NCBI GenBank assembly: GCA_021613375.1
Contig: CM038710.1
Span: forward strand, 29,573,763-29,637,762
Direction: 5' to 3'
DNA length: 64,000 nt
Source: Megaleporinus macrocephalus
Taxonomy: Eukaryota; Chordata; Actinopteri; Characiformes; Anostomidae
Position numbers and translations under genes: made by a program. Numbering within the stretch: the stretch's first letter is position 1; every line of letters begins with the position of its first letter. This document shows positions 1 to 25,476 of the stretch, one piece after another. A model generated the notes under the pieces. It did no database searches. It saw only the letters and a program-made list of their open reading frames with translations, and had not been told where the DNA came from.

Positions 1-11739
<11,739 letters not shown>

Positions 11740-14240
11740 CAATCTACAGGCAACAGAGCAGAAATGCACCCTCAAAGTAATGTGAAGCTTCACCCCTTTG
11801 AGCTTTGCATATTTTCTTTTTAGGCAATATAAGACTATTGAAGGACGGTGTCATCTAACAGCATACCTACACCATCTACAGCGGACCTGATGATGGCTTA
11901 CAACTGACAGCCATGTTTCTATCTATTTGGTCTGAAACACATTTCAGAACACTCACGATATCATGACAATAAATGCAATACATACATGCATTACACCTAA
12001 TACTCCGTTATCTCATTATTCAAGTCATGTGAACAGCATGCTCTGATTCCTTAGATTGGAGTAAGGTCTAGAGATCTGACAGAGCACATGTATCAGAATT
12101 CTCAGCACATGTATACTATTACTCAGATTTCACCTCATGTCTTCTTCTGGAAATTTATTGGCTAGTTGCAAAGCAGAATTCCTATTACTGCCTGACTCAT
12201 CCCTGGAGAGTTTACAGTAGCCGAGCATGTTAACACAAAGAATGAATTACTGATACTATCAGATTTACTGCATGTAAACACTCGTTTTTTTATGGCAGAT
12301 CTATTTAATAGATTTTTTTTATTTCAAAAAAGGAACATAGGATAATTTGTATGAAATGAAGCTCCGTAAAAGGGAAATATTATATTCACAGTTTTTCATT
12401 GATTTCATTGAACTATAACAACAAAAAGCATTACATGCTTTCATACATTTACAAAATGTTGCATACAGTGTACAGAAGCTACAACACAGAGCAGTATATA
12501 ATAAAAATGCAGTTTATATATATATATATTTAAATATATAGAGATATCTCTCATCTGCATTGCCAAAGTTACTATCAAAGTTGTATATCAGTTACTATCC
12601 TGGGCTCTACCTCCCCATGGAGAGTTAATGTTTGCAGTTATAAGAGTTACTGAGGGAAAGATATCATCTTTTTGTTGCTGTATCAAGGTTAAAGATTTTG
12701 TCACTGTCATAACAAAACCTAGTTTTTTCCAAATGGTTGCTTTACAGGAAAAGAAAACAAATATCCTGAACTTTGAACATGATTTGTATTCCCAGTATGG
12801 ATTATTTCTGTTTCTACATCCTGTGTGATCCGTACAAACAGAGTAAAGGGCAGCTGGAAATGATGAGGTTTTGCTACAACAGTGATGATATGTCCCATTG
12901 TGTTGATTTGTGGATTGTTTTTGTTCTGGTCACTGTATTTATATATTGTAAATTTGTATTACAGAAAATTCTGGATATAAGTAGACGTTGTGTGCAGGTT
13001 TGCTTAATAGCATCGATTCCAGTGTGAGCATTTACAGCAAAATATGTAGGAGTATTTTTATGATGTGTATTTATATGATTTTCAGAACATATTGGTACAT
13101 GAGTAAAAGTAAATAATATGTAGTTTATGCTACTACAGTGCAGCCTGAGAGAATTTACAGAAGTTTGCTTTCATACAAGTAGAGGAAACAGAAGTTATAC
13201 ACTCATATGTGTGACTTGCGGAAGCTGAAGCAGTCAGATCTAATGCAGATGTTTGTTTTTAGTTTGCTGAAGTCGGCTTATATATTTTTACAGTTGAATG
13301 TCCGTATCAGATACGGGTGATGAATACACTTTTCCAGTACAGGGAATGCTGGGTAGCACTTTATTTGAAGGGCTTTCCACAGTAACAAGCTATACATGCG
13401 CTTAGAGGCTATGACTTACGAGGTATTCCAAGGAAAATATTCCCAGGCTTATTACATCCTAAGACTTGCTGTTTATACTAAAGGAGTTATTTTCATGGTA
13501 TAGGAGTGAAGAACGGAAGCCTGGACCCCCTGGAGGGTCCTAGGCAGTAAAGTGGTTAGTGCTTGTGCTCAACCACAGGTTTTTGTTGTTTTGTCAGCTG
13601 TCAAAATGAATACTTGTATGTTGAATTGTGGATGTTCCTGAAGTGCTGCGGTAGTGGAGGTCTTCTGGACAGTGTTGTACCCTTCGACCAAAGTGTTGCC
13701 AAATGTTAAGAATGTGTCCTCAAAACATCGTTTTCTACAAATACTATATCACCATTCAACATAGTGGAACAAACGTTTGCTATATAAATCTTAATTTATG
13801 ATGTACAAATATTCCACAGGGTTTAATTTGAGCCATGATTTGTAAATATTTTTCAGTCCTGTTTTTGTCCCACTTACTTTGTATGTATTGTGAAATTTCT
13901 GTCATGAGTGAAATTGTTGTAATGCTTATTGGAGCATCATCAAGCTGCTTGACTGAAGCTTTTATTAACAAAAAGTCCACTTGATTTTTAAAAGTGCCTG
14001 AAAATTGTAACCATGTGTTTATGTGGCTATTTATGTATATATTTACAGACATTTGGAAAAAAATCACATGTAATTAGACAGTTTTGTTCAATAAAGTTGA
14101 GCTTAAATTTGTATGGAAAAGGTTTACTGACTGGGTCATTTCTGAATTATCTGCTTAGTTAGTGAGCTTTTTTACTGAAAGACATTATTTGATAGACATC
14201 ATCCAAATAAAATCTTTTTCCTTCCAAATCTCGGCCACAG
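11740..14240 (+). other. slc38a5: slc38a5 3' untranslated region and downstream flank
   Basis: Non-coding sequence after the stop codon. Candidate polyadenylation signals AATAAA occur at 11968-11973 and 14090-14095. If the distal one is used the 3' UTR is about 2.4 kb, and the low-repeat character of the interval fits a long UTR. No other gene is visible. Confidence 0.6.
14090..14095 (+). other. Candidate distal polyadenylation signal of slc38a5
   Basis: AATAAA in a TTCAATAAAGTTG context, followed by a T-rich downstream stretch. A proximal alternative AATAAA lies at 11968. Confidence 0.5.
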
Positions 14241-15217
14241 TGTGTTTTTTACAAGGAAAGAAGGCTGCGTAGCATAGACTACTACACTGTACACACTACA
14301 TATACACATACAGAGATGAGCCACCACATTAAACCACCTACTTGTTGCTACAACTGTCTGTGCATTTATCAGCTCCAACTACCATATAGGTGCACTTTGT
14401 AGGTCTACAGTTACACACAAGTAGTCCATCTGTCTCTATATTTTGTTGGTTTCAGCTATTATTTAATGGCCAGGACCACCACAGAGCAGGTATTATTTGA
14501 GTGGTGGATCATCCTCAGCACTGACACGTGCTAACTGTTAGTGTGTGTTGCGCTGGTTTGTCCTATGGGCGGTGACCACTAATAAAAGACTACAGCATGA
14601 CACGTCCCCATCATCCCCCTCGGTTCCAACGGCAATAGAAACCACTGTGTCTCTTATGTAGAATCATGTACATTAACCTTAACCAGGGCTGCAGTTCTTC
14701 ATCTGGATTCTTTGCTGACCTCCTGAATGAGTAACCAATGCACTCTAGGTGTCAAACAAATTAAAAAAAAGGCAAACCAATGAAATAAATGAGGAACTAA
14801 AAACTAGTCAATGTACAACACATTCAAACATGTTGTTATGAAGTGAGTTACAGGACTACATGCGTTCTGTTATCTTTTTCCATAAATACCATAAAAAACT
14901 GCACAACTGCATAAATAGTATTTTTAAGTTTCTCTTCTTCATGGAAACCTACAGGAGGCGTTGTAGCGCTGTGTAAGAAATATATATATCACACACAAAA
15001 ACGTACTGTCTTTAACTGTTCCTTTCAGCACCATTCAGAGGAAGAGACTTCAAACCTAATAACTAATGAAAGGTTAGTCAGCTAATTTAAAACACTATTA
15101 GCTAGATATTGTTTATAATAAGGATTTTCTGATAAGTGAGAAGTGAAACTGGTAAAATATAACATATATCTTCATTTTTTGATCTACAACACTCATAATG
15201 ACTACTCCTGTACTTCA
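14241..15217. other. Intergenic sequence with a decayed dispersed repeat
   Basis: No coding exon seen. About 14310-14600 resembles an old fish DNA-transposon fragment: GATGAGCCACCACATTAAACC, then a CAGCTCC(A) block and the GGCCAGGACCACC block. The ends cannot be fixed. Confidence 0.4.
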
Positions 15218-16622
15218 AGTCAAGTCGTCAAGTTTATTTATATAGCGCTTTTTACAACAATGTTGTCTCAAAGCAGCTTTACAGAGTTTTGAAAACAGAC
15301 AGTTATAACATATATCCCCCAGTAAGCAAGCCAGAGGCAACAGTGGCAAGAAAAACTCCCTCAACTGGAGGAAGAAACCTTGGGAGGAACCAGACTCACA
15401 AGGGGAGACCCATCCTCCTCTGGTCAAACAGTATTTACAGTTTAAACTAAATACCAAAGAAATGAGCCTCTGTTTGAAATCTGGATAGAAGCTGCACAGA
15501 TAGAGGCAGTGTATGACTGAGGCAGTCTCTGGCTGAGGCAGTCAATGACTGAGTCTTTATGTAAAGTGGGTGTGAGCTGAAACAGTCCCATCCTATCTCA
15601 ATGCTGGTACATCTGGATGGCACAGTGATGTAACTGAGGGTGTAGCAGTAAATGGACAGGTGAGCTGGCTGGTGATGGGTGGGGTGGAGGCCCTGATGAT
15701 CAGTCCTTCAACAGCGTTTAACAGACAGGAGGACAGTCATTTCCTCAGGAAGAGTAAAGAGAGAGAGTTAGTTGGGCTCGGGAGTATGACTTAGAGAATA
15801 TGAATTTTCAGAATTTCAGAGTGTGGCTGGCGACTCCGGCAGATCTAATTATAACAGCCTAAACTAAAAGGAGAGAACCAGAAGGTAACATGGACATGAG
15901 AGTACCCTGAGACACTGGGGTCCCCCCACTCCACCGTCAACAAACCTGTGTGATCGCGTGAAGTGGTGGAACAACAGCACCAACATCTCAGTTTACCATA
16001 AACCTCTGTGTCCAAGAACCGCCAAATCTCCAGATTAATCACCAAAAGCTAAACTAAACAAGTATGTTTTCAGTCTAGACTTAAACATTGAGATTGTGTC
16101 AGAGTCCTGAACATTAACTGGAAGATCATTCCACAGTTTGGGGGCTTTGTAGGAAAAAGCTCTTCCCCCCATTGTAGTCTTCTGAATTTTAGGAACTATT
16201 AGAAAACCAGCATCCTGTGATCTGAGTGAACGTGGCGGTTCATAATAGGAAATTAGATCTTGCAGGTACTCCGGTGCGAGACCGTGCAGGGTTTTATACG
16301 TTAATAATAGAATTTAATAGTCAATACAGAATTTAACAGGAAGCCAGTGTGGTGCTGATAAAACTGGACTTATGTGATTGAATTTCCTGGTTTTAGTTAG
16401 TACTCTAGCTGCAGCGTTCTGAACCAACTGAAGTTTATTCAGGTTCCTGCTGGAACATCCTGACAATAATGCATTACAGTAATCTAGCCTTGAGGTTATA
16501 AAGGCATGCACTAACTTTTCAGCATCAGACACAGATAACGCATTTCTTAACTTTGAAATGTTTCGCAGGTGAAGAAACGCTGCTCTTGTAATATTACCAA
16601 TGTGTTCAATAAATGTTTATGC
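15218..16622 (-). mobile_element. Non-LTR retrotransposon (LINE) remnant with target-site duplication
   Basis: The minus-strand frame at 16314-16532 encodes a reverse-transcriptase C-terminal fragment with ITSRLDYCNALLSG, LQLVQNAAARVLT and SAPHWLPV, the conserved tail of fish LINE reverse transcriptases. The plus-strand left part has the abundant fish motif AAGTTTATTTATATAGCGC and an AGGAAGAAACCTTGGGAGG block. TACTTCA occurs at both borders (15211-15217 and 16623-16629), consistent with a 7-bp target-site duplication. The coding part is short and broken, so the element is dead. Confidence 0.75.
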
Positions 16623-16879
16623 TACTTCAGCATTTTCACAGACTGCAGTGCTATTTTAAATTCTTATTTAGAATGATTTGTAGTATCTAGAAACTTGTTA
16701 ATGCACCGTTTAAACACCAATGTTTGTAAACGGTCAGTGCCAATCAACGTCTCATTCCAGCACTCTACTTGCCTACCGGCTCCACTGTCATTAGTAAATA
16801 ACATCCTTAGTGTTGATTTTTTTTATAAGCATGTTGAAATATCGTATAAATGCTGAATCATGGAACCAGTATCAAAATT

Positions 16880-17884
16880 TGTTGTGATTCTAGGAAAGAG
16901 TACAAAAGACCTTAAAGCAATTACAAATCAGCCTTTCCACAATCCAGAAAATGATTTGCAAGTGGAAAATATTTAAACAACTGCCAACGTTGCCAGATCA
17001 GGGCATACTAGCAAGTGTAGCCTAAAAGCAGACTGCTTCAACACTAGTAAAGAAGTCTGTAACAAGCCTAAATATCAACTTTGAACCTGCAGGTAGCCAC
17101 CATTGATACCAACATACTGTACATGCATTTACCATCAGAAAAAAACTGTATTTGTTGGATTTTTACTGGAGGTGTGCTGGAGGAAAGGCTGTCCAAAAAA
17201 ACCCCAAAAACATCAGGGCAAGTTCCAGAGAACACCGAGACAAAGACCAGGACTCCTGGAACAATGTGCTTTGGACAGATTAATCTAAAGTTGAATTATG
17301 TGGATACTGTAACAGAGGACACATCTGAGCATGAACACAAAATTTAAAAGCATCTGTACAAAAACTGAGGCTGAAGCTGAGATGGACCATGCAACATGAC
17401 AATGACGCAAAACATTCCAGTAAATTCAGAGGCTCGAAGACATGGCTCGAAAACAAGAAATGGAGAGTTCTGGGACGGGCAAGTCTAAGCTTAATTCTGT
17501 TGGGAATGGGTGATTTGGAACGGGCTGTACAGGCAAGAAACCCCTTAAACACAACACAGCTAAAAGATTTCTGCTGGAACAGTGGAAAAAACCTCCCCCC
17601 ATAGTAGACAGTTATAGGAAATATCTAATTGAGGTTAATTCAGCCAAAGGGTGAAATTCCATTAAGATGTCCTAACAGCAGAAACTAAAATCTTATTTCT
17701 GTCTTTCTTTGTTTTTGTTAAATAAATAACAACAGTCAATTTTTTTATTGTTTTGCCAAGTTTATGAAATTACATCACCTTTATTCATACTGTCGGATAG
17801 AAGATCAGATATTGATGTCTGTTTTTTTCTTAATAAAGAACTAAATAATGAACAGAGTGTTCTAATTTTTTCACATGACTGTGT
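16880..17884 (+). pseudogene. Decayed Tc1-like transposase
   Basis: At 17389 the frame reads MQHDNDAKHSSK, matching the QxDNDPKHTS catalytic block of Tc1-like DDE transposases. Upstream are an LLEVCW-like block and helix-turn-helix-like debris, all broken by frameshifts and stops. The right end, read on the reverse strand, is ACAGTCATGTGAAAAAATTA, a Tc1-type terminus; the left end is lost. It cannot encode an active enzyme. Confidence 0.7.
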
Positions 17885-18550
17885 ATCTTTCTATTTTAAG
17901 TCCAACACTCATAATGAGTCTAACACAGATTAGCCTGCCTAAGCACTTTCACAGACTGCAGCTGCGCTTTACAACATTTCTTTCTGGTTGAGGAACATCA
18001 CAAACACAACATATGCTGGTTTTGCTGGTAACCAGACGTGCTGCTCTTTGATGTTTATTTCTTCTGAGCTACGAAAAAATAATAATAATAAAAAATAAAA
18101 AAAGAAAGTATAGAACAGGCTGCTAGAAATTCTGGCTGGAGTGCCTAAGGACATCATTCAACATATACGAAACACAGGTAAGCCTGTAGTGTCCAGGACC
18201 CTCTGATTAACCAGTTGGTCCTACTGATTGACTGAAAATAAAATAAATAGATAAATAAATGCTCCAATACAAATTCAGGCAAAGCTTCTTCACCCACAAT
18301 CTGTGAGCTCCTGCTTTGGTATTCTTAACTAACTAGAGATGCAGCACTGGTCTACCTCAGGGTGGCACTATAGCAAACTGGTTCATCCAGTGTATTCTTT
18401 ATAGGCATAGTTGTAACTATGCCCAGGATATCACTATATTATGTTTTTACAGTATGTAATTTCTTGTTTGTTCATCTGAAAACTTGCCCAATTTCCCAAG
18501 AGATGGTGGAAATAGTGAAGTGTTGCTCATTTTTCAAGAAAAATAAAAAT

Positions 18551-18625
18551 TTAATTTAATTTAATTTAATTTAATTTAATTTAATTTAATTTAATTTAAT
18601 TTAATTTAATTTAATTTAATTTAAT

Positions 18626-18665
<40 letters not shown>

Positions 18666-18667
18666 AG
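18551..18667. repeat. Compound (TTTAA)n-(AAAT)n microsatellite
   Basis: About 15 TTTAA units pass directly into about ten TAAA units. Intergenic, upstream of was. Confidence 0.95.
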
Positions 18668-18819
18668 CAGTTACTTACCAGTCAGCCAACATGTGATTTA
18701 TACATACACTTCTATATGTATGTGTGTGTGCGTGTGTGTTATTTCCTTAATATACTCACTTAACTGAGTGTAGATGATAGACCGCTTGAAAAGCAGGACA
18801 GTCCAGCCTGCATTGTCTG

Positions 18820-18985
18820 TTGGTTTTTGCTTGTCTGGTGCTGGTTTAGCTGGCCGCCTCGTTTGGCCCTGCTGACTGACCAGCTTACCAGCAGGAAAAC
18901 ACAACATATGCTGGTTTTACTGATGACCAGTATATTAACTTCTACAGCTGCTGACCAACATATCAGTATCCAGAACACAACATTA
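18820..18985. repeat. GCTGGT/ACCAGC repeat, upstream copy
   Basis: Degenerate copy of the CTGGTTTT...GACCAGTATATTAAC unit that is tandemly arrayed in was introns at 31450-31835 and 32640-33530. It contains ATGCTGGTTTTACTGATGAC and GCTGACCAACATATCAG. Confidence 0.75.
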
Positions 18986-19807
18986 GCTCATTCTGCTGTT
19001 GACCGTGCTGGTTGTTCTAACAGGGTTGCAGGGTGCTTCAGATTCTTTTGCAAGAAACCGTTTGAAACCTATGAAGGTGGAAGAAATGGTATGTTTCTTT
19101 TGTGGAACTATGGTTGGTGTACTATGCAAAGTTCCCTTGTTTTGAGAGAAGAAAACAGAACCCAACTGACCAATCGAAACAAGCTATGTCAGGTTTAAAA
19201 TTTCAGTAGAGCAGAACTCAGGAAACATGAGTTCAGTGACTTTATTCACACAGTTTCAAATACTGTTCGAAGCCATGTTACCGTGAAATATGGAAACGTT
19301 TTGGAATTGAATTGAATTCTAAAGTATCCAGCAGCACCACAGCAGTCTCTGACCAAGTGCTCTAGGTACAGCAGACCCAATGTTGTTATGAACGTGTTCA
19401 AACCCAAAAATAACTGCTGCATTGTTTGTATTACTAGTTCCACAGCTTATGGATTAGAGAAAGGATCAACAGCAGGACCATAACAGTCTATGACTTATGT
19501 CAAATACCATAGGCTGATAACAGATTGCTTGGGTGGGATTTAAGCAAGCTAATGTTTTAATGCTCTCATTAGGCTCATATATTAAAGAAGCTCTCATACC
19601 GGTCTACAGCCCAGTGTTTGAAATGCAGTAGCTGTTTTCACTGGGTAGTAGTGAAGGTGATTAAGAGTTTATTAGCTTTACTAGAGAAAATGCCTGCACT
19701 CTTCAGAGAAATGCCTGCTCTGAAGTAACTAGAGCTACTACAGCCGTGTGCGACTCGTACTTGAGTGAGAGTATGAAAATAGACAAGAAAAAAAAAGTGT
19801 GGTTGTC

Positions 19808-19817
19808 CACTTCCTGT
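19808..19817 (-). promoter_or_regulatory. Candidate ETS-family site in the was promoter
   Basis: CACTTCCTGT reads ACAGGAAGTG on the minus strand, a strong ETS/PU.1-type core, 226 bp before the was start codon. WAS is expressed in blood cells and ETS factors are known to drive such promoters; function here is inferred. No TATA box is evident. Confidence 0.4.
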
Positions 19818-19924
19818 GAAAAGCCATTGTGCACTGACTTATACGAGAGAAGTAGGAAGAGAAACTGTTTGTGCTGTGTGGGGTCTGCTGAGCACTGGCC
19901 TCCACAGCGAGAGAGAGTTTATAC

Positions 19925-19941
19925 CTCTCTCTCTCTCTCTG

Positions 19942-19972
<31 letters not shown>
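19925..19972. repeat. (CT)n tract in the was 5' region
   Basis: A pyrimidine tract of about 48 bp, interrupted by two GT dinucleotides, about 70 bp upstream of the was ATG. It is probably in or near the 5' UTR. Confidence 0.9.
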
Positions 19973-20042
19973 TTCATAGTTTTTCTCTCTTCGTGTTCCA
20001 GCCTCTCTCTCAAGGTCAGCAGTGATCAGGCAGCAGGAGGTC

Positions 20043-23000
20043 ATGAAGCGAGGGTCGAAGAATAAGAGTTCGGAGACCACGGGCAGTTCTCTGCTCAGTC
20101 AGCAGGAGATTGAGAAGGTGGAGGATCTTCTGGGCAGGAGGTGTGTGGTAAGTAACGGGGTTTGCACAGGGTGACAAGTTTTTTCCGTTTCGGGGGCAGG
20201 AAATTAAGTGTCAAGTGATGATCTCGCAGTGAAAAAAAAGCTACACCACACTAAAAGGGGTTCTATGCAGAACCAAAAATAAGGTTCTTACTATAGTGGT
20301 TACTGATAGTGGAAACCTTCGGGGCCTTTGCTTTTACTATGGAACCCTTACAGAACTTGATTTTTAGGGGGGTACTGCACATTTCCAGTACTAAAGTTGG
20401 TCAGTATGTCTGGCTTGTCACAAAGGGGTTCTTGTGTAAAGTTTAAGTAAAAGAACCTTTACCTAAAGAACTTGACTAAAGTTTGAAGAAACACTACATA
20501 ATGTAAACATTACAGGAGGAACCCCTAAATTCTTTGTACTACGCCATAGAAGCACCACTTTCAGGTTCCCTAAAGAACTATATGGGAAAAGGACTGTGCA
20601 GAACCCTTTAAATATTTAAAGAACCCTCACATGTTGTTATGGGTTCTACCTCTCAGCACTACATTATATGAGAGTTTCATAACATTTTTGAAGGTTCTTC
20701 AAAACATCTACAAAACAGCTCTTTATTGGCATCGCTCAAAGAACCATCTTGGGCACATGTCTATATCAGTTTAAGAGCTGTTCATAAAACGTAGCAGGTT
20801 TCTTCACACTGACATCTCATTTACAAAACCGACTCTCAGAAGAACCATGTACTGAAAAGTCCTGTAAGGAGCCGAAGCAGTTTGATGGTAAGGCACCTGT
20901 TTATAAAGGTGTAGGTGAACAGGCAACACTGTTATATGAACCTGGCTTAATTACCCTGCATATTTCTTCTAGTCAGCATGTACCCCATATGCAGTATATT
21001 CATTTAAAATGTTCTTCAGAGAGATGCCATAGGAGAAACACTAGTGGTAGAACCCTTCAGTGGATGTTTCATTGCAAAGCTGTTTTTGTAAATGACCTGT
21101 GCAAGGCTCAAGAGTATTTCTACTCCTCGTATGGCCTGGACTCTACTGTGGATCCAAACTTTTACTACACGCTTCTATAACCCAAGAATAATGTTGCCCG
21201 TGTAGGTAATGATAATAGGCCTTCATGTGTAATAAGTCTTTAGTGTACGTTGGTTAAAGAACCCTATCTCAATACCAATTTATAAATCTTCTCTTAGAAC
21301 CATGTGTTCACACCAAAAACTGCTAGGAACTGATACACTGAGCGTACAAGAGCAAAAGTTTTAGGCACTTGGAGACATTATATTTAAAAGCTATTTATCC
21401 AGACAAGAAGCTTTTATTTGCTCAGCAAAACACTTTATTTATTTATTTATTTATTTTTATTAGTGTTTATTTAACCCTTTCCAAGCTTTTCTGTGTGAAA
21501 TAACCCAGTATTAGTTACAATAATCATCTAATACTTGCTTTGACTCCTCAGTACTTCATAAAGCTAAATCAAGATTGCTGAATTTCATTTAATTTAAGGA
21601 ACTAAACTTTGTTCTTCAAACTGGCGCACAAGATAATATCTACTTCTTTCAAAATAAGATGTTATGCTACTTTCTATAGTATTTCCGCTTATTTACATCT
21701 GTTCTAATGATACCTGCTGTTCTTACTGGTGAATATACACATATTGATACACATTTAAACAATGAGTGCAGGTGCCTAAGACTTCTGCACAGTAGTGTAC
21801 ATCACCTCAACATGAAACGTGTTTGCAGGTAACGTCAACATACAGCAGTTAATAAGCCTGACAGCTCGCTCAGTTCATTTGTATGTGCACCTTTAAGTAC
21901 ATGCAGCTATACATATGCATTGAATGCAGTCTCGTGCTAAGGTTTGGGCACTCCTGGTCATGACATGTTTGTTTAGTGAAAATGAGTTGCACGTCCTCCA
22001 CATATTCACTGAATTTAACTGATAAAATAAACATCTGCCCAAAAATACACCAGCCTTGGCATTTTCCCAATATGTAAAACATTTCTTTCTTTCTAAAACA
22101 TCCAGAGGAATGTCATATTTAAGGTTGTTCCCCATAAAGGACGGGTCATGTACTTCACCAGGCTGCTCAAACCTTTGCATATGACTCCGTAAGTTTAACA
22201 ATCTTTAAAAGAGGTTTATTTGAATAGGAGTGATGAGCTGTTGTTGAGGGTCAACAGTTCAGGTTTTGGAATTCAGCATTGCGTTATGCTGAACGCACCA
22301 CTGCTGTTAAAAGATACAGTAACTTAGAGTAGAGAAGGACACAGACATCATGGTGAGTGTGCATATATGAGGTAATCATGGTGTCAAAGTAATGCTGAAC
22401 ATTTCTAAAAACTGCAGATAAACTGATACGAGCGCTCCTGTTTCTGTTCACAGTCATTTCTTTACTCTTCTGTTGAACTTCTGTAGTAGTATTGGAAGTA
22501 ATTGAATCAACAAGTCACGTTCCTGTGAAGTAATTAATTCACTTCAGGTTTTTTATATGGCCTCTAGAAACATGAGGAAATTCCCTCTATGCTAAAAATG
22601 TATAAGCAGAAAATGAAAATTTCAGTATTGAGCTCACTTCTTCCGCTTAGGTCATGTGTGGGGGAAACACTGCAGCAGCTGGTAATTTCTGAGAAAAAAA
22701 CTCCATAATCAGGTTAATAGTACTGAAATGACACGCTTTCATTAGATACGCGCCTCAAACCAAGCAACAGCCTTTTTTTTTTCAACTAGCTCCATCTTGG
22801 ATTGTAAACATAAAGTGGGCAGAAACATGAGTTTGTGGATGCAGCACACTGGATCTGATGTCATGTGGGTTTTAATTAAGTGAAGATTTGGCCACATTTT
22901 GTGTATCATCTCCGCCAAAAAGCCTTTAATTACAATCATTTGATTAAACAAACGTAAAGCTGATGCTTTAAAATAGTGTAAAAAGGGAGGAAAGTCAGTC

Positions 23001-25398
23001 GTAAGATTTTGTTATGATGGTGACAGTATGGACACCAAAGCTCCAGATGTGATTGAACAGCTTGATCTTTGATAAGGAAGTCATGCAGGTGCTGTTCACT
23101 GTAACATACTGAAGTCTGTAATGCTAAGAAAACAATGCTGTATATCCTGGGCGTAACCAGGTGAAGGTCAAGTCTGGCTCATAGCCAGCGGCTGTTATTA
23201 TCATCTCCCATAGCAGTTCACTGTTATGAAGAAGAACTACAGTAGCGTTGTAGAACCCCTCTAAGAAGAGAACAGTACTCAGATCATTACAGTAGTACCT
23301 TTTAGTAATATAGATACTATACAAACAGTAAAGACAGCACACATGTATTGTAATGTAGAAAACATACAGCGCATTAGTATTACTCACCAATGTCTGTTGT
23401 ACACTATTGTACAACAAATGGTGCTTTGCCTGATGTAATAATTGATGCTGAATGTGTTGTAAATGGTTCTGTATTGTACCAGGATGATTTCTTCTGAAGT
23501 TAAAAGCTGTTAGAAGACAACAGAAGGTAACAACAGAAATAAAGGTGCTATAAAGAACCACATACAATACATTCTCAATGAAATCCAATAAAGCATTAAA
23601 GGAGCTATTTGAAAGTTTTTTATTTTCAATTTTCAACAGAATTTCAACAGAATGTGAATGTATGTTAAAGACATACTTATCATGTTAAGTTAAGTTCTTG
23701 GAGTTCTTAGGTTAAGTTAGCATTTTAACCAGCTAGCCCCACCCTGTCCTTCCTCTTAATACCATATTGTTTCTTAAGAGATACAACATTCAGGGCAGTT
23801 GTGAGCTGAAGCTTAGCCCTAAGCAAGGCACCTAAGCCCCAACTGTGCTGAGTGTTTCACTGCCCCTACTGTGTATGTTCACTAGTGTGTGTGTATATAT
23901 GGGTGTTTCACTGCCCCCTAGTGTGTATGTTCACTAGTGTGTGTGTATATATGAGTGTTTCACTGCCCCTAGTGTGTATGTTCACTAGTATGTGTGTATA
24001 TATGGGTGCTTCACTGCCCCCTAGTGTGTATGTTCACTAGTGTGTGTGTGTATATATGAGTGTTTCACTGCCCCTAGTGTGTATGTTCACTAGTGTGTGT
24101 GTATATATGAGTGTTTCACTGCCCCCTAGTGTGTATGTTCACTAGTGTGTGTGTATATATGAGTGTTTCACTGCCCCTAGTGTGTATGTTCACTAGTATG
24201 TGTGTATATATGGGTGCTTCACTGCCCCCTAGTGTGTATGTTCACTAGTGTGTGTGTGTATATATGGGTGTTTCACTGCCCCCTAGTGTGTATGTTCACT
24301 AGTGTGTGTGTATATATGAGTGTTTCACTGCCCCTAGTGTGTATGTTCACTAGTATGTGTGTATATATGGGTGCTTCACTGCCCCCTAGTGTGTATGTTC
24401 ACTAGTGTGTGTGTATATATGAGTGTTTCACTGCCCCCTAGTGTGTATGTTCACTAGTGTGTGTGTATATATGGGTGTTTCACTGCCCCCTAGTGTGTAT
24501 GTTCATTAGTGTGTGTGTATATATGGGTGTTTTACTGCCCCCTAGTGTGTATGTTTACCAGCGTGTGTGTATATGTTGGTGTTTTACTGCCCCCTAGTGT
24601 GTATGTTCACTAGTGTGTGTGTATATATGGGTGTTTCACTGCACTGGTGGGTTAAATGCGGGGGTCAAATTCCGCTATGGCGTTGTTAATCTCTTGTTAA
24701 TCATGTTGTAACCTGGTTAGAACATTTAGGGACATGTAGGTATAAGGAAATGCGATGATGACCGAAGCGCTTCGCAAGCAGCCCGTTAGAATGACCACAC
24801 TCTTGTAATGTTTCTTCTAGACTGGTGACTGCAGAGGGATGAAGAGGGGCTGTGTATTTGCTGTATAATAAAATAATCTGAGTAAAATAATAATGTTATT
24901 GTGGCGTATTTCCCAGTAAAATATGTCGGGTGGGTGTGGGGTCTTTTATCTATAGTCCCTGCCTCAGTTAAGTGACGGAAACAGTGGTGGTAGTGGTGGT
25001 ATGTGTGGGGGGGGTTAAATATGAATTTATGGATAAATGTTATTTTCCCCACCTTCTTGTGCAGAGTGAGGCTTTTCTAAGGCGGTCAAAAGTCAGTACA
25101 CTTCAAACATCAAACATTAGAGGAAAAAACATTAAACATTTTTCTTTGAAGAAAGTTGTGACTGACAAACGTATAACAACAATCCTAGTTTGATTTCATG
25201 TTAATCATTTGTAGCACTGAAGAAACAGTCAAACTGAAAAACTGGAAATATAATGTTAGAATATATATATAGTCCTGTGCAAAAGTCTTAGACACCTAAG
25301 CTGGTTATGCTTAAAACCTTGTATTTTCACCAGTGCAAATACCAGATATCATCAGAACAAATGTTAATAAGCATAAATACAATATACAATACAAAGTA

Positions 25399-25476
<78 letters not shown>

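Noticed and set aside
16314..16532. Short minus-strand frame as an independent gene
   Set aside because: Its residues (RLDYCNALLSG, VQNAAARVL) are a LINE reverse-transcriptase tail inside a larger retroelement remnant.
23124..23636. 170-codon minus-strand open frame in was intron 1
   Set aside because: No family resemblance and unbalanced, hydrophobic-by-chance composition. It could be repeat-derived but is not a supported gene.
23852..24405. Repeated [14 protein letters not shown] open frames
   Set aside because: By-product of the VNTR of about 52 bp.
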